NCBI GenBank assembly: GCA_002170915.1
Contig: NHHQ01000106.1
Location: forward strand, 1 to 7,764
Origin: Rhodospirillaceae bacterium TMED167
GTDB lineage: Bacteria; Pseudomonadota; Alphaproteobacteria; Rhodospirillales_A; UBA2165
Length of the DNA stretch: 7,764 bases
Reading direction: 5' to 3'
This document shows, one piece after another, positions 1 to 6,531 of this stretch. Position 1 is the first letter of the stretch. Each line of letters begins with the position of its first letter. The translations under genes were made by a program, and so were the position numbers. The notes under the pieces were generated by a model, which saw nothing but the letters and a program-made list of their open reading frames with translations, was not told the origin of the DNA and made no database searches.

Positions 1-763
1 AAAGTTCTGCACAGGTTTTGACGTGGAAATCCATGGATCCGCCAATATCCAGCATCAGCAAAACTTTCACGGAATTATGCCGCTCAGGGACCATTTTAAT
101 ATCAAGAAGCCCGCCATTATGAGCCGTGGATTTTATGGTATTGGGCAGATCGAGCTCGGTCACCGTACCTTCCCGGGCGAATTTACGGAGCCGCCGCAGC
201 GCCACCTTGATGTTTCGGGTGCCAATCTCGAGTGAGTCATCCAGATTCTTGAACTGGCGCTCATCCCAGACTTTCACCGCTTTACCGTGACGTCCCTCCT
301 CCTGGCCAATGCGGATACCTTCCGGATTGAAGCCGTGGGCGCCAAAAGGGGACGTGCCGCCCGTCCCGATCATCTTGCTACCCCCGTCGTGGCGTTTTTC
401 CTGCTCAGCGAGACGTTCTCGCAGGGTTTCCATGAGCTTTTCCCAGCCCCCCAAGCTTTCCACCTGGGCCATCTCCTCCGGCGACATGACCCGCTCGGCA
501 ATCTTGCGCAGCCATTCTTCCGGTATTTCCGCCTCAAACACATCTTCCCCGAATTCAAGGCCCTCGAAACATTCGCCGAAAATTCGATCAAATTTGTCGA
601 GATTGCGCTCGTCTTTAATCAGGCACGAACGGCTCAGATAATAGAAATCATTCACGGCGAACTTGCCGACGCCCTTCTTCATGGCTTCCAGGAGCGTGAG
701 ATATTCCCGCAAGGTCACAGGCAGCTTGGCGTCCTTGAGAGACAGGAAAAAATTGACAAACAT
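1..763 (-). CDS. CoxE-like VWA domain protein (COG3825-type), C-terminus cut by window edge
   Basis: The frame is open from the ATG at 763 to the left edge, giving 254 visible residues. The N-terminal half contains the conserved-looking stretches FVNFFLSLKDAKLPVTLREY (residues 2-21) and DFYYLSRSCLIKDERNLDKF (about 39-58). A glycine-rich GTGGTSPFGAHGFNPEG segment follows, then TRNIKVALRRLRKFAREG. I recognise this as the family of CoxE/VWA proteins that pair with MoxR ATPases. The VWA domain begins near the edge: the beta strand VKVLLMLD leads into the metal-site motif D239-I-G241-G-S243-M, a DxGxS form of the usual DxSxS MIDAS. The rest of the VWA fold lies outside the window. There is no signal peptide or membrane segment, so it is probably cytoplasmic. 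Family knowledge: such proteins bind a divalent metal and act as adaptors that recruit a client to the MoxR ATPase. The ATG lies 20 bp after the moxR stop, with a weak GGAAC 7 nt upstream. An in-frame TTG overlapping the moxR stop is a less likely start. The client is unknown. Confidence 0.88.
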   Translation of the reverse strand, partial: MFVNFFLSLKDAKLPVTLREYLTLLEAMKKGVGKFAVNDFYYLSRSCLIKDERNLDKFDRIFGECFEGLEFGEDVFEAEIPEEWLRKIAERVMSPEEMAQVESLGGWEKLMETLRERLAEQEKRHDGGSKMIGTGGTSPFGAHGFNPEGIRIGQEEGRHGKAVKVWDERQFKNLDDSLEIGTRNIKVALRRLRKFAREGTVTELDLPNTIKSTAHNGGLLDIKMVPERHNSVKVLLMLDIGGSMDFHVKTCAEL

Positions 764-783
764 CCCGGGAGTTCCGGCTAGCC

Positions 784-1629
784 TCAAGCGTTCCGTTGGC
801 GGTCCAAGAAGGCAAGCCGCTCAAATAACTGCACATCCTGCTCATTCTTGAGAAGCGCGCCGTAGAGCGGCGGAATGAGGCTTTTGCGTTCCGACGAGCG
901 GAGCACTTCCGGCGGAATATCCTCCGCCACCAGCAGCTTGAGCCAATCCAGAAGCTCTGACGTACTAGGTTTTTTCTTCATCCCCGGCACGTCACGGATT
1001 TCATAGAATGCATTAAGCGCTTCGCGGAGAAGGGCCTTCTGGAGATCGGGATAATGCACTTGGGCGATGTCGGCCATCACGTCCTCGCCAGGGAAGATGA
1101 TGTAATGGAAGAAACATCGGCGCAGAAAGGCATCTGGCAATTCCTTCTCATTGTTGGACGTGATCATCACGATGGGCCGCTGTTTTGCCTCGATCATCTC
1201 ACCGGTCTCGTAAACGTGAAACGCCATACGGTCGAGTTCCAGCAGGAGGTCATTGGGAAACTCGATGTCCGCCTTGTCGATCTCATCAATCAACAGAACG
1301 GGCGGCTCATCGGCCGTGAAGGCCTCCCATAATTTTCCTTTATTGATGTAGTTGGTGATGTCGTGAACTTTTTCGTCTCCCAACTGGGAGTCCCTCAATC
1401 GCGAGACCGCGTCATATTCATAGAGCCCCTGCTGTGCTTTGGTTGTGGACTTGATGTGCCACTCAATCAACGGCTTGCGGAGAGCCTTGGCCACCTCGTG
1501 GGCGAGCACGGTTTTACCGGTGCCGGGCTCTCCTTTGATTAAAAGCGGACGCTCCAGGGTGATCGCCGCATTGACAGCCACCATCAGATCCTCGGTGGCA
1601 ACATAGCTATCAGTTCCTTCGAATTTCAT
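784..1629 (-). CDS. MoxR-family AAA+ ATPase
   Basis: A 281-residue single-domain AAA+ ATPase of the MoxR type. Walker A is GEPGTGKT (33-40), Walker B is VLLIDEID (111-118, with D115 and E116), sensor 1 is TSNN (157-160), and the arginine-finger region is FLRRC (168-172). The length and the compact C-terminal helical lid (about 200-281) fit the family. I chose the ATG at 1629 over an upstream in-frame start near 1803. The protein sequence begins naturally at MKFEGTDSYVATEDL, a good GAGAGG ribosome binding site lies 5 nt upstream, and the longer version would overlap alaS by about 150 bp with no family-like sequence. It lies 22 bp behind alaS and 20 bp ahead of the VWA gene, so the three are probably one transcript. 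Family knowledge: MoxR ATPases use ATP to remodel or metallate client proteins together with a VWA partner, as CoxD does with CoxE in CO dehydrogenase maturation. Nothing here shows which client this one serves, so no gene symbol is given. Confidence 0.93.
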   Translation of the reverse strand: MKFEGTDSYVATEDLMVAVNAAITLERPLLIKGEPGTGKTVLAHEVAKALRKPLIEWHIKSTTKAQQGLYEYDAVSRLRDSQLGDEKVHDITNYINKGKLWEAFTADEPPVLLIDEIDKADIEFPNDLLLELDRMAFHVYETGEMIEAKQRPIVMITSNNEKELPDAFLRRCFFHYIIFPGEDVMADIAQVHYPDLQKALLREALNAFYEIRDVPGMKKKPSTSELLDWLKLLVAEDIPPEVLRSSERKSLIPPLYGALLKNEQDVQLFERLAFLDRQRNA

Positions 1630-1651
1630 GACTGCCTCTCGTGCTATCAGG

Positions 1652-4300
1652 TTATGTTCTGGCCGCGATAGCGCTCTCAATGGCCGCCAGTGCGGCATCG
1701 GCCTTGGCGCCGTCAGGTCCACCCGCCTGTGCCATATCGGGGCGTCCGCCGCCACCCTTGCCGCCAACAGCCTCGGAACCGGCGCGCACGAGGTCCACGG
1801 CACTCAGCTTGTCCTTCAAATCTGCCGTAACGCCCACAACCAGAGAAGCTTTCCCCTCGTTCTCAGTAATCAGCGCCACAACGCCGGACCCCACTTGCCC
1901 CTTTAAGTCGTCTGCCACGCTCTTCAGTTCTTTCGGGGGCACGTTTGCAAGGGCTTTGCCAACAAACTTAATCCCCGCAACCACCTTGACGTCTGGTACC
2001 GAACTTCCACCGCCGCTGCCCGTTGCCAGCGCCCGCCGGGCATCTGCCAAGTCTTTTTCAAGCTTACGGCGCTCGTCCATGAGGGCCCCGACCCGCGCGG
2101 GCACATCGGCTGGCGCGACCTTGAGAAGGGCCGCTGTCTCCGCAAGCCCGGCAGACTCGGCAGCCAAAACCCGCTCCGCTGCTGGACCCGTCACCGCTTC
2201 GATACGCCGGACGCCGGACGCCACCGCGCCTTCCGCCAATACTTTAAAATAGCCGATGTCGCCCGTACGCCGCACGTGAGTTCCGCCGCAAAGCTCGGTT
2301 GAATAAGCCTGATTACCGTCCGTACCCATGGTGACGACGCGCACCTCATCTCCATATTTCTCACCAAACAGTGCCAGCGCACCGGCGTCCACGGCTTCGT
2401 CTGGCGTCATGAGACGTGTGGTCACGTCACTGTTGACCCGGATTTGAGCATTAACGGCTTGTTCGATCTCCGACAGGTCAGCTATGTCGATGGGTTTTGG
2501 ATGGCTGATGTCAAACCGCAGCCGGTCGTCTGCCACCAAAGAGCCTTTTTGCGCCACATGATCGCCCAATTTGCGGCTAAGCGCCGCGTGCAGGAGATGT
2601 GTGGCCGAATGATGAGACCGCAACGACGCGCGCCGTAGGGCATCAACACGCATGCGGAGGTCATCCCCCACCTTCAACGTCCCCCCAGCAACAATACCAT
2701 GATGAACATGAAAGTCGCCAAGTTTTTTCTGGGTATCGGTGACGTTTACCGAGACCTTGTCGGCCATCAAAATCCCATGATCCCCTAGTTGGCCACCTGA
2801 CTCCCCGTAAAACGGCGTCTGATTGGTGATGACGGCCGCCTCTGCTCCATCTGCAGCTTCCCCTACGGACTCACCGTCTACCACGAGCGCCACGACCTGG
2901 CCCTCCGCCTCCTCGGCTTCATAGCCCAGAAACTCCGTCGCACCGGCTTGTTCGCGAAGTTCAAACCAGACCTGTTCCGTTGCAGCATCGCCGGAGCCGG
3001 CCCAAGCGGCGCGAGCATCGGCTTTCTGGCGTTCCATTTCCGCCTCAAATCCAGCGAGATCGACGCCGTAGCCCTCTCGGCGTAAGGCATCTTGGGTGAG
3101 GTCGAGCGGAAAGCCAAAAGTATCGTATAGTTTGAATGCAACCGCACCGGCCAGTTCACCACCAGCCGTCAGCGTCTCTGTTTCCTCTGTCAGAAGTTTA
3201 AGACCTCGTTCCAAGGTACGCTTAAAGCGGCTCTCCTCAAGCTCCAGGGTTTCCGTGATCAACGCCTGAGCTCGGATTAGCTCGGGGAACGCTTGGCCCA
3301 TCTGTCCCATCAGCGCAGGTACCAGTTTGAACATCAAGGGATCCTGGCAACCCATCAAATGCGCATGCCGCATGGCCCGGCGCATGATACGACGTAATAC
3401 ATATCCGCGGCCTTCATTCGACGGCAACACGCCGTCCGTAATCAAAAAGGCGCTTGCCCGTAGATGATCCGCGATCACCCGATGGGATATGCCATGATCT
3501 CCCTCAGGCGCAACACCCGCAGCGTCAGCCGACGCCTGAATGAGCGCTTTGAAAAGATCGGTCTCATAATTGTCGTGGGTCCCTTGCAGTACGGCGGAAA
3601 TCCGCTCCAGTCCCATGCCGGTATCGATGCTCGGTTTCGGCAAATCGACCCGACTGTCGGGAGCGGTTTGTTCGTATTGCATGAAGACCAAATTCCAAAT
3701 CTCGATAAACCGGTCGCCGTCTTCGTCCGGACTACCGGGCGGCCCGCCGGGAATGTGATCACCATGGTCATAGAATATTTCAGAGCAGGGACCGCATGGG
3801 CCCGTGTCCCCCATGGACCAGAAATTATCGTGGGTTGGAATTCGGATGATTTTTTCGTACGGCAATCCGGCAATTTTCTGCCAAAGGTCAAATGCCTGAT
3901 CGTCCTCGGCGAACACCGTCACCAGCAGCTTTTCCTGGGGCAGGCCATACTCCTGGGTCACCAGTTTCCAAGCAAACTCAATGGCGTCGGCTTTAAAATA
4001 GTCGCCAAACGAAAAATTGCCCAGCATTTCAAAGAACGTGTGGTGGCGCGCCGTATAACCCACATTCTCCAGATCGTTATGCTTCCCACCGGCGCGCACA
4101 CATTTCTGGGATGTGGTGGCCCGGCTATAGGCCCGGTTTTCCTGACCGATAAACACGTTTTTGAACTGCACCATGCCCGCATTAGTGAACATGAGGGTTG
4201 GGTCATTGTGCGGCACCAGCGGACTAGAGGAGACAATCTCATGCCCGTTCGACGCAAAGAAATCCAGGAAGGCCTGACGTATGTCATTGGTTGTTTGCAT
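1652..4300 (-). CDS. alaS: Alanine--tRNA ligase (AlaRS)
   Basis: This 882-residue cytoplasmic enzyme attaches alanine to tRNA-Ala in two ATP-dependent steps and edits mischarged Ser/Gly-tRNA. It is full length (E. coli is about 876). The class II catalytic core occupies roughly 1-250, with the motif 2 region [16 protein letters not shown] (85-100) and the motif 3 region [16 protein letters not shown] (297-312). The tRNA-recognition helices follow. The editing domain (about 550-710) has the zinc ligands H564 and H568 in HSATH and C671 and H675 in CGGTH. A linker (GSGGGSS, about 761-767) leads to the C-Ala domain, with the conserved glycine-rich [16 protein letters not shown] (846-861). No frameshift is visible. 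I chose the ATG at 4300 because [20 protein letters not shown] matches the usual family N-terminus. A GTG 24 bp upstream would add eight residues but has no ribosome binding site. The ATG itself has only a distant AGGA (15 nt). The neighbour upstream is recA; moxR follows after 22 bp. Confidence 0.98.
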   Translation of the reverse strand: MQTTNDIRQAFLDFFASNGHEIVSSSPLVPHNDPTLMFTNAGMVQFKNVFIGQENRAYSRATTSQKCVRAGGKHNDLENVGYTARHHTFFEMLGNFSFGDYFKADAIEFAWKLVTQEYGLPQEKLLVTVFAEDDQAFDLWQKIAGLPYEKIIRIPTHDNFWSMGDTGPCGPCSEIFYDHGDHIPGGPPGSPDEDGDRFIEIWNLVFMQYEQTAPDSRVDLPKPSIDTGMGLERISAVLQGTHDNYETDLFKALIQASADAAGVAPEGDHGISHRVIADHLRASAFLITDGVLPSNEGRGYVLRRIMRRAMRHAHLMGCQDPLMFKLVPALMGQMGQAFPELIRAQALITETLELEESRFKRTLERGLKLLTEETETLTAGGELAGAVAFKLYDTFGFPLDLTQDALRREGYGVDLAGFEAEMERQKADARAAWAGSGDAATEQVWFELREQAGATEFLGYEAEEAEGQVVALVVDGESVGEAADGAEAAVITNQTPFYGESGGQLGDHGILMADKVSVNVTDTQKKLGDFHVHHGIVAGGTLKVGDDLRMRVDALRRASLRSHHSATHLLHAALSRKLGDHVAQKGSLVADDRLRFDISHPKPIDIADLSEIEQAVNAQIRVNSDVTTRLMTPDEAVDAGALALFGEKYGDEVRVVTMGTDGNQAYSTELCGGTHVRRTGDIGYFKVLAEGAVASGVRRIEAVTGPAAERVLAAESAGLAETAALLKVAPADVPARVGALMDERRKLEKDLADARRALATGSGGGSSVPDVKVVAGIKFVGKALANVPPKELKSVADDLKGQVGSGVVALITENEGKASLVVGVTADLKDKLSAVDLVRAGSEAVGGKGGGGRPDMAQAGGPDGAKADAALAAIESAIAART

Positions 4301-4438
4301 AGGCGGGACTGTAGTTCCTGACACGCTGATGCCAAGGAATTTTTTTGCGCTGTTTGTTACAAATCAGGGCACTTGCAAACGTAGCAACGGCCCCTCATCG
4401 GGCCCGTTTCTCTTTTGGGGCTGCCCAGGCCTTCTACG
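4301..4438 (-). other. recA-alaS intergenic region (probable alaS leader)
   Basis: A 138-bp spacer between the recA stop and the alaS ATG. It contains the stem-loop at 4386-4408 and then an AT-rich part (about 4331-4365) that includes an A7 run and the small palindrome TTTGT-T-ACAAA. An alaS promoter probably lies between the stem-loop and the gene, but I see no convincing pair of -35 and -10 hexamers. A TTGCAA near 4376 is the best -35 candidate and lacks a good partner. The only Shine-Dalgarno-like AGGA (4316-4319) is 15 nt from the ATG. Confidence 0.4.
4386..4408 (-). terminator. GC-rich stem-loop after recA, possible terminator
   Basis: An inverted repeat begins 30 bp past the recA stop. 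On the minus strand the arms are AACGG-g-CCC and GGG-g-CCGTT around a GATGA loop: eight paired bases and one internal G:G mismatch. Its position suits recA termination. However, no T-run follows it on the minus strand (GCTACGTTTGC comes next), whereas on the plus strand the stem is followed by TTTCTCTTTT. It could therefore be a weak or bidirectional terminator, or an attenuating structure in a recA-alaS read-through transcript. Confidence 0.45.
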
Positions 4439-5563
4439 CTATTCCCCGGCCTGAAGCTCCACCGTGTCTTCCCCGTTCTGTTCCTCGTCACCGTCGGTAT
4501 CTGCGACCGCCGTTTCCGGCGGTATCATCATCTCATTCGAGATGATGCCGGCGTTTTCGCGAATTTTATGTTCGATCTCATCCGCCATTTGCGGATTTTC
4601 CTTGAGAAAGGTCCGCACGTTCTCCTTGCCCTGACCAATACGCTGGGAATCGTAGGAAAACCAAGACCCAGACTTCTCAACAATACCTGCCTGCACGCCG
4701 AGATCAATCAACTCGCCCGCCTTTGAAACACCCTCACCATACATGATGTCAAATTCGATGGTTTTGAACGGCGGCGCCACCTTGTTTTTAACGACTTTCA
4801 CCCGGGTGTGATTACCGACCACATCGTCTTTATCTTTGATGGCGCCGATGCGGCGGATTTCCAGGCGAACAGAAGAATAGAACTTCAACGCATTGCCGCC
4901 CGTGGTGGTTTCCGGATTGCCAAACATCACCCCAATCTTCATGCGGATCTGGTTGATGAAAATAATCAGCGTGTTGGACCGGGCGACCGATGACGTCAGT
5001 TTCCGGAGCGCCTGGCTCATCAACCGGGCTTGCAGGCCGACGTGATGGTCGCCCATTTCCCCTTCTAGCTCCGCACGGGGCACAAGGGCCGCGACACTGT
5101 CTATAACCAATACGTCAATGGCACTGGACCGCACCAAGGTGTCGGCAATTTCAAGAGCTTGTTCACCTGCATCCGGCTGGGAGATCAAAAGATCTTCCAC
5201 GTTAACCCCCAGCTTTTTGGCGTAGGAAGGATCTAGCGCATGTTCCGCATCAACAAACGCGCATGTACCACCAACCTTCTGAGCTTCTGCCACCGCGTGG
5301 AGCGCAAGCGTGGTCTTCCCGGAACTCTCAGGCCCATAAATCTCAATGATGCGGCCTTTTGGCAAACCACCGATGCCGAGCGCGATATCGAGACCGAGGG
5401 AACCGGTCGAGATAGCTTCAAGTTCAACTGCGCTTCCCTGTTGGCCCAGTTTCATGATCGAGCCCTTGCCAAAATTCTTTTCAATTTGACCGAGCGCGGC
5501 TTCCAGTGCTTTTGATTTATCCATATCTGCTTTATCCACGAGGCGAAGAGCGGGTTGAGACAT
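4439..5563 (-). CDS. recA: Recombinase RecA
   Basis: This 374-residue cytoplasmic DNA-dependent ATPase forms filaments on single-stranded DNA. It drives strand exchange and, when activated, triggers LexA self-cleavage. The N-terminal polymerisation helix includes [20 protein letters not shown] (17-36). The ATPase core has Walker A GPESSGKT (77-84) and Walker B VLVID (151-155). DNA-binding loop L1 lies around [10 protein letters not shown] (167-176) and loop L2 around [18 protein letters not shown] (214-231). The short C-terminal domain ends in an acidic tail (about 355-374, with several D and E residues), which in the family moderates DNA binding. The start at 5563 is fixed by AAGGAG 7 nt upstream and by the usual N-terminus [20 protein letters not shown]; a longer in-frame ORF from 5620 lacks support. 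The length is slightly above E. coli's 353, as is usual when the tail is longer. An SOS box lies 120 bp upstream, so it is very likely LexA-controlled. It appears to be its own transcription unit. Confidence 0.99.
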   Translation of the reverse strand: MSQPALRLVDKADMDKSKALEAALGQIEKNFGKGSIMKLGQQGSAVELEAISTGSLGLDIALGIGGLPKGRIIEIYGPESSGKTTLALHAVAEAQKVGGTCAFVDAEHALDPSYAKKLGVNVEDLLISQPDAGEQALEIADTLVRSSAIDVLVIDSVAALVPRAELEGEMGDHHVGLQARLMSQALRKLTSSVARSNTLIIFINQIRMKIGVMFGNPETTTGGNALKFYSSVRLEIRRIGAIKDKDDVVGNHTRVKVVKNKVAPPFKTIEFDIMYGEGVSKAGELIDLGVQAGIVEKSGSWFSYDSQRIGQGKENVRTFLKENPQMADEIEHKIRENAGIISNEMMIPPETAVADTDGDEEQNGEDTVELQAGE

Positions 5564-5570
5564 TGTAGTA

Positions 5571-5576
5571 CTCCTT
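5571..5576 (-). promoter_or_regulatory. recA ribosome binding site
   Basis: AAGGAG on the minus strand, separated by 7 nt from the ATG at 5563. This near-perfect Shine-Dalgarno sequence decides the recA start against the longer in-frame ORF starting at 5620. Confidence 0.9.
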
Positions 5577-5614
5577 ATTTCACAGGGCCGAATGAGTTGC
5601 AACGAGGGGAAAAT

Positions 5615-5629
5615 GTACATGTTTTGTTC
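5615..5629 (-). promoter_or_regulatory. Degenerate second LexA-like box upstream of recA
   Basis: On the plus strand this reads GTAC-N7-GTTC (spacer ATGTTTT), one mismatch from the alphaproteobacterial GTTC-N7-GTTC operator. It lies 51 bp upstream of the recA ATG, and its centre is 69 bp from the centre of the perfect box at 5684-5698. A weak promoter-like pair (TTGCAG, then TACATT after 16 nt, minus strand) would place it across the core promoter. The match is short and could be chance; it is reported as a candidate only. Confidence 0.35.
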
Positions 5630-5683
5630 TTATCTGCAATATGAAATTACAACTATTTGATAAAAAACATTTTTTCGAAATAT

Positions 5684-5698
5684 GTTCTGTTCCTGTTC
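5684..5698 (-). promoter_or_regulatory. SOS (LexA) box of recA, GTTC-N7-GTTC
   Basis: The plus strand reads GTTC-TGTTCCT-GTTC, the minus strand GAAC-AGGAACA-GAAC. This is an exact match to the direct-repeat LexA operator known from Alphaproteobacteria. It sits 120 bp upstream of the recA ATG in a non-coding, AT-rich region. A third GTTC lies inside the spacer (5689-5692), giving three TGTTC repeats in a row. Known biology: LexA bound here represses recA until DNA damage activates RecA and LexA cleaves itself. Confidence 0.85.
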
Positions 5699-6207
5699 GT
5701 AAAAAATTAGGCGTGATTCGGGTATAAAATACGATCAAATTGGATGACACCCCAGCCACCGGTCACGCTTTGATTCCATTCGCAGATGATTATGGAGGAG
5801 CCAGACACTGTTTTTGTGGACCGCTGACCATTTTCTAATGTTAAGGTGCCTCCAAGACCAACGCTCGCTTCCGCCGGTCCAGAAAAAAGACGGTTGCCCG
5901 ACGCAATCCTTATGGTCATGCACTCCGCGTTTCACGGCTGTTTCAGCCGAATGTAGACCAAGGCAAAGACCATTATTCTCGAGAAAAACGCCCCGAATTG
6001 GAAACGATCCAGAAGCATAGAAATTGGCACTTCATTTTCTGAGATAACGATGAACCGGCCAAATGGGTACCGGACCGACAGGACAGACACGCGATGGATA
6101 TTGGGGCTCTGCAAAACCCATCAGCCGCAAAATAGCCGCATCTCAAGCTTTTTCAGGCTGTCGGCCGCGATAAAAGCTGTGCCATCTCCTCCGCAGAGTT
6201 TCATATC
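5699..6207. other. Poorly coding interval between the recA operator and the EF-hand ORF
   Basis: About 500 bp with no gene I can support. Only short frames occur. The two most protein-like are on the minus strand: a 70-residue frame (5919-5707) whose stop lies 8 bp from the SOS box, and a 60-residue frame (6114-5932, TTG start). Neither matches a family I know. The first has GGAG only 3 nt from its ATG, the second no clear ribosome binding site. I see no tRNA, inverted-repeat pair, insertion-sequence end or direct target repeat. The stretch may be the remains of decayed genes, since the EF-hand frame next to it also shows erosion upstream of its start. Confidence 0.5.
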
Positions 6208-6531
6208 ATGGCGGAAAAAATTGACCATATGACCGTTAATGCCGCCCCGACGGAAGAGGCAAAAGCTGCCTTCGACCGTATCGATGAGAACGGAGAGGAC
6301 AGGCTTACCCAAGATGAGTTCCGCACCCATAATGAAAAATCGTTCCAGGCTTACGATGGACTGTCAAAAAATATCTCTAGACCCAACAACCATCCGCAAA
6401 TGTTCATGCAGGCCTTTGAGGATGCTGACGCTAACGGCGGCAACGCTCCCAGGTTGACAATAAAACGGTTATTACCGATGAGTGAGCCCCTCGTCTCAAT
6501 TTGCCAAAACATCTTTCACCTTACCGGCTAG
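6208..6531 (+). CDS. Small EF-hand-like ORF, probably a decaying remnant
   Basis: This 107-residue ORF is the only plus-strand frame here with family-like sequence. It has one good EF-hand calcium loop, D26-E-N28-G-E30-D-R-L33-T-Q-D-E37, preceded by the helix EEAKAAFDRI and followed by F38. A second, damaged loop starts D72-A-D74-A-N76-G and then carries extra residues before the expected hydrophobic position. A third EF-hand-like loop lies just upstream of the ATG in the same frame (6163-6198: G-R-D-K-S-C-A-I-S-S-A-E), with G replacing the first D and C replacing the conserved G. No usual start codon could include it, and a TAG at 6133 closes the frame. The last 11 residues are read from the antisense of the cckA 3' end (36-bp convergent overlap) and look like run-on. 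There is no signal peptide and only a weak GCAGAG upstream. Best explanation: the remainder of a longer EF-hand protein, perhaps still translated in part. A true short calcium-binding protein is possible. Confidence 0.42.
   Translation: MAEKIDHMTVNAAPTEEAKAAFDRIDENGEDRLTQDEFRTHNEKSFQAYDGLSKNISRPNNHPQMFMQAFEDADANGGNAPRLTIKRLLPMSEPLVSICQNIFHLTG

Noticed and set aside
287..781. Plus-strand open frame of 164 codons
   Set aside because: It is antisense to the VWA protein, whose minus-strand frame gives clear family sequence over the same bases.
1630..1803. Longer N-terminus for the MoxR ATPase
   Set aside because: The extra residues are antisense-like, rich in R, P and A, and read out of frame inside alaS. 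The ATG at 1629 has its own ribosome binding site and the family-like N-terminus.
3464..4321. Plus-strand open frame of 285 codons
   Set aside because: It lies entirely opposite the AlaRS catalytic core. AlaRS motifs are intact on the minus strand, and the plus-strand product resembles nothing known.
4341..4370. Small palindrome TTTGT-T-ACAAA and A7 run upstream of alaS
   Set aside because: Too short and AT-rich to call an operator or terminator without conservation data.
5564..5620. RecA start at 5620
   Set aside because: It would add 19 residues not seen in RecA and would read through the AAGGAG site placed correctly for the ATG at 5563.
5932..6114. Minus-strand frame of 60 codons with a hydrophobic end
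   Set aside because: It has a TTG start, no clear ribosome binding site and no recognisable family, so chance is the simpler explanation.
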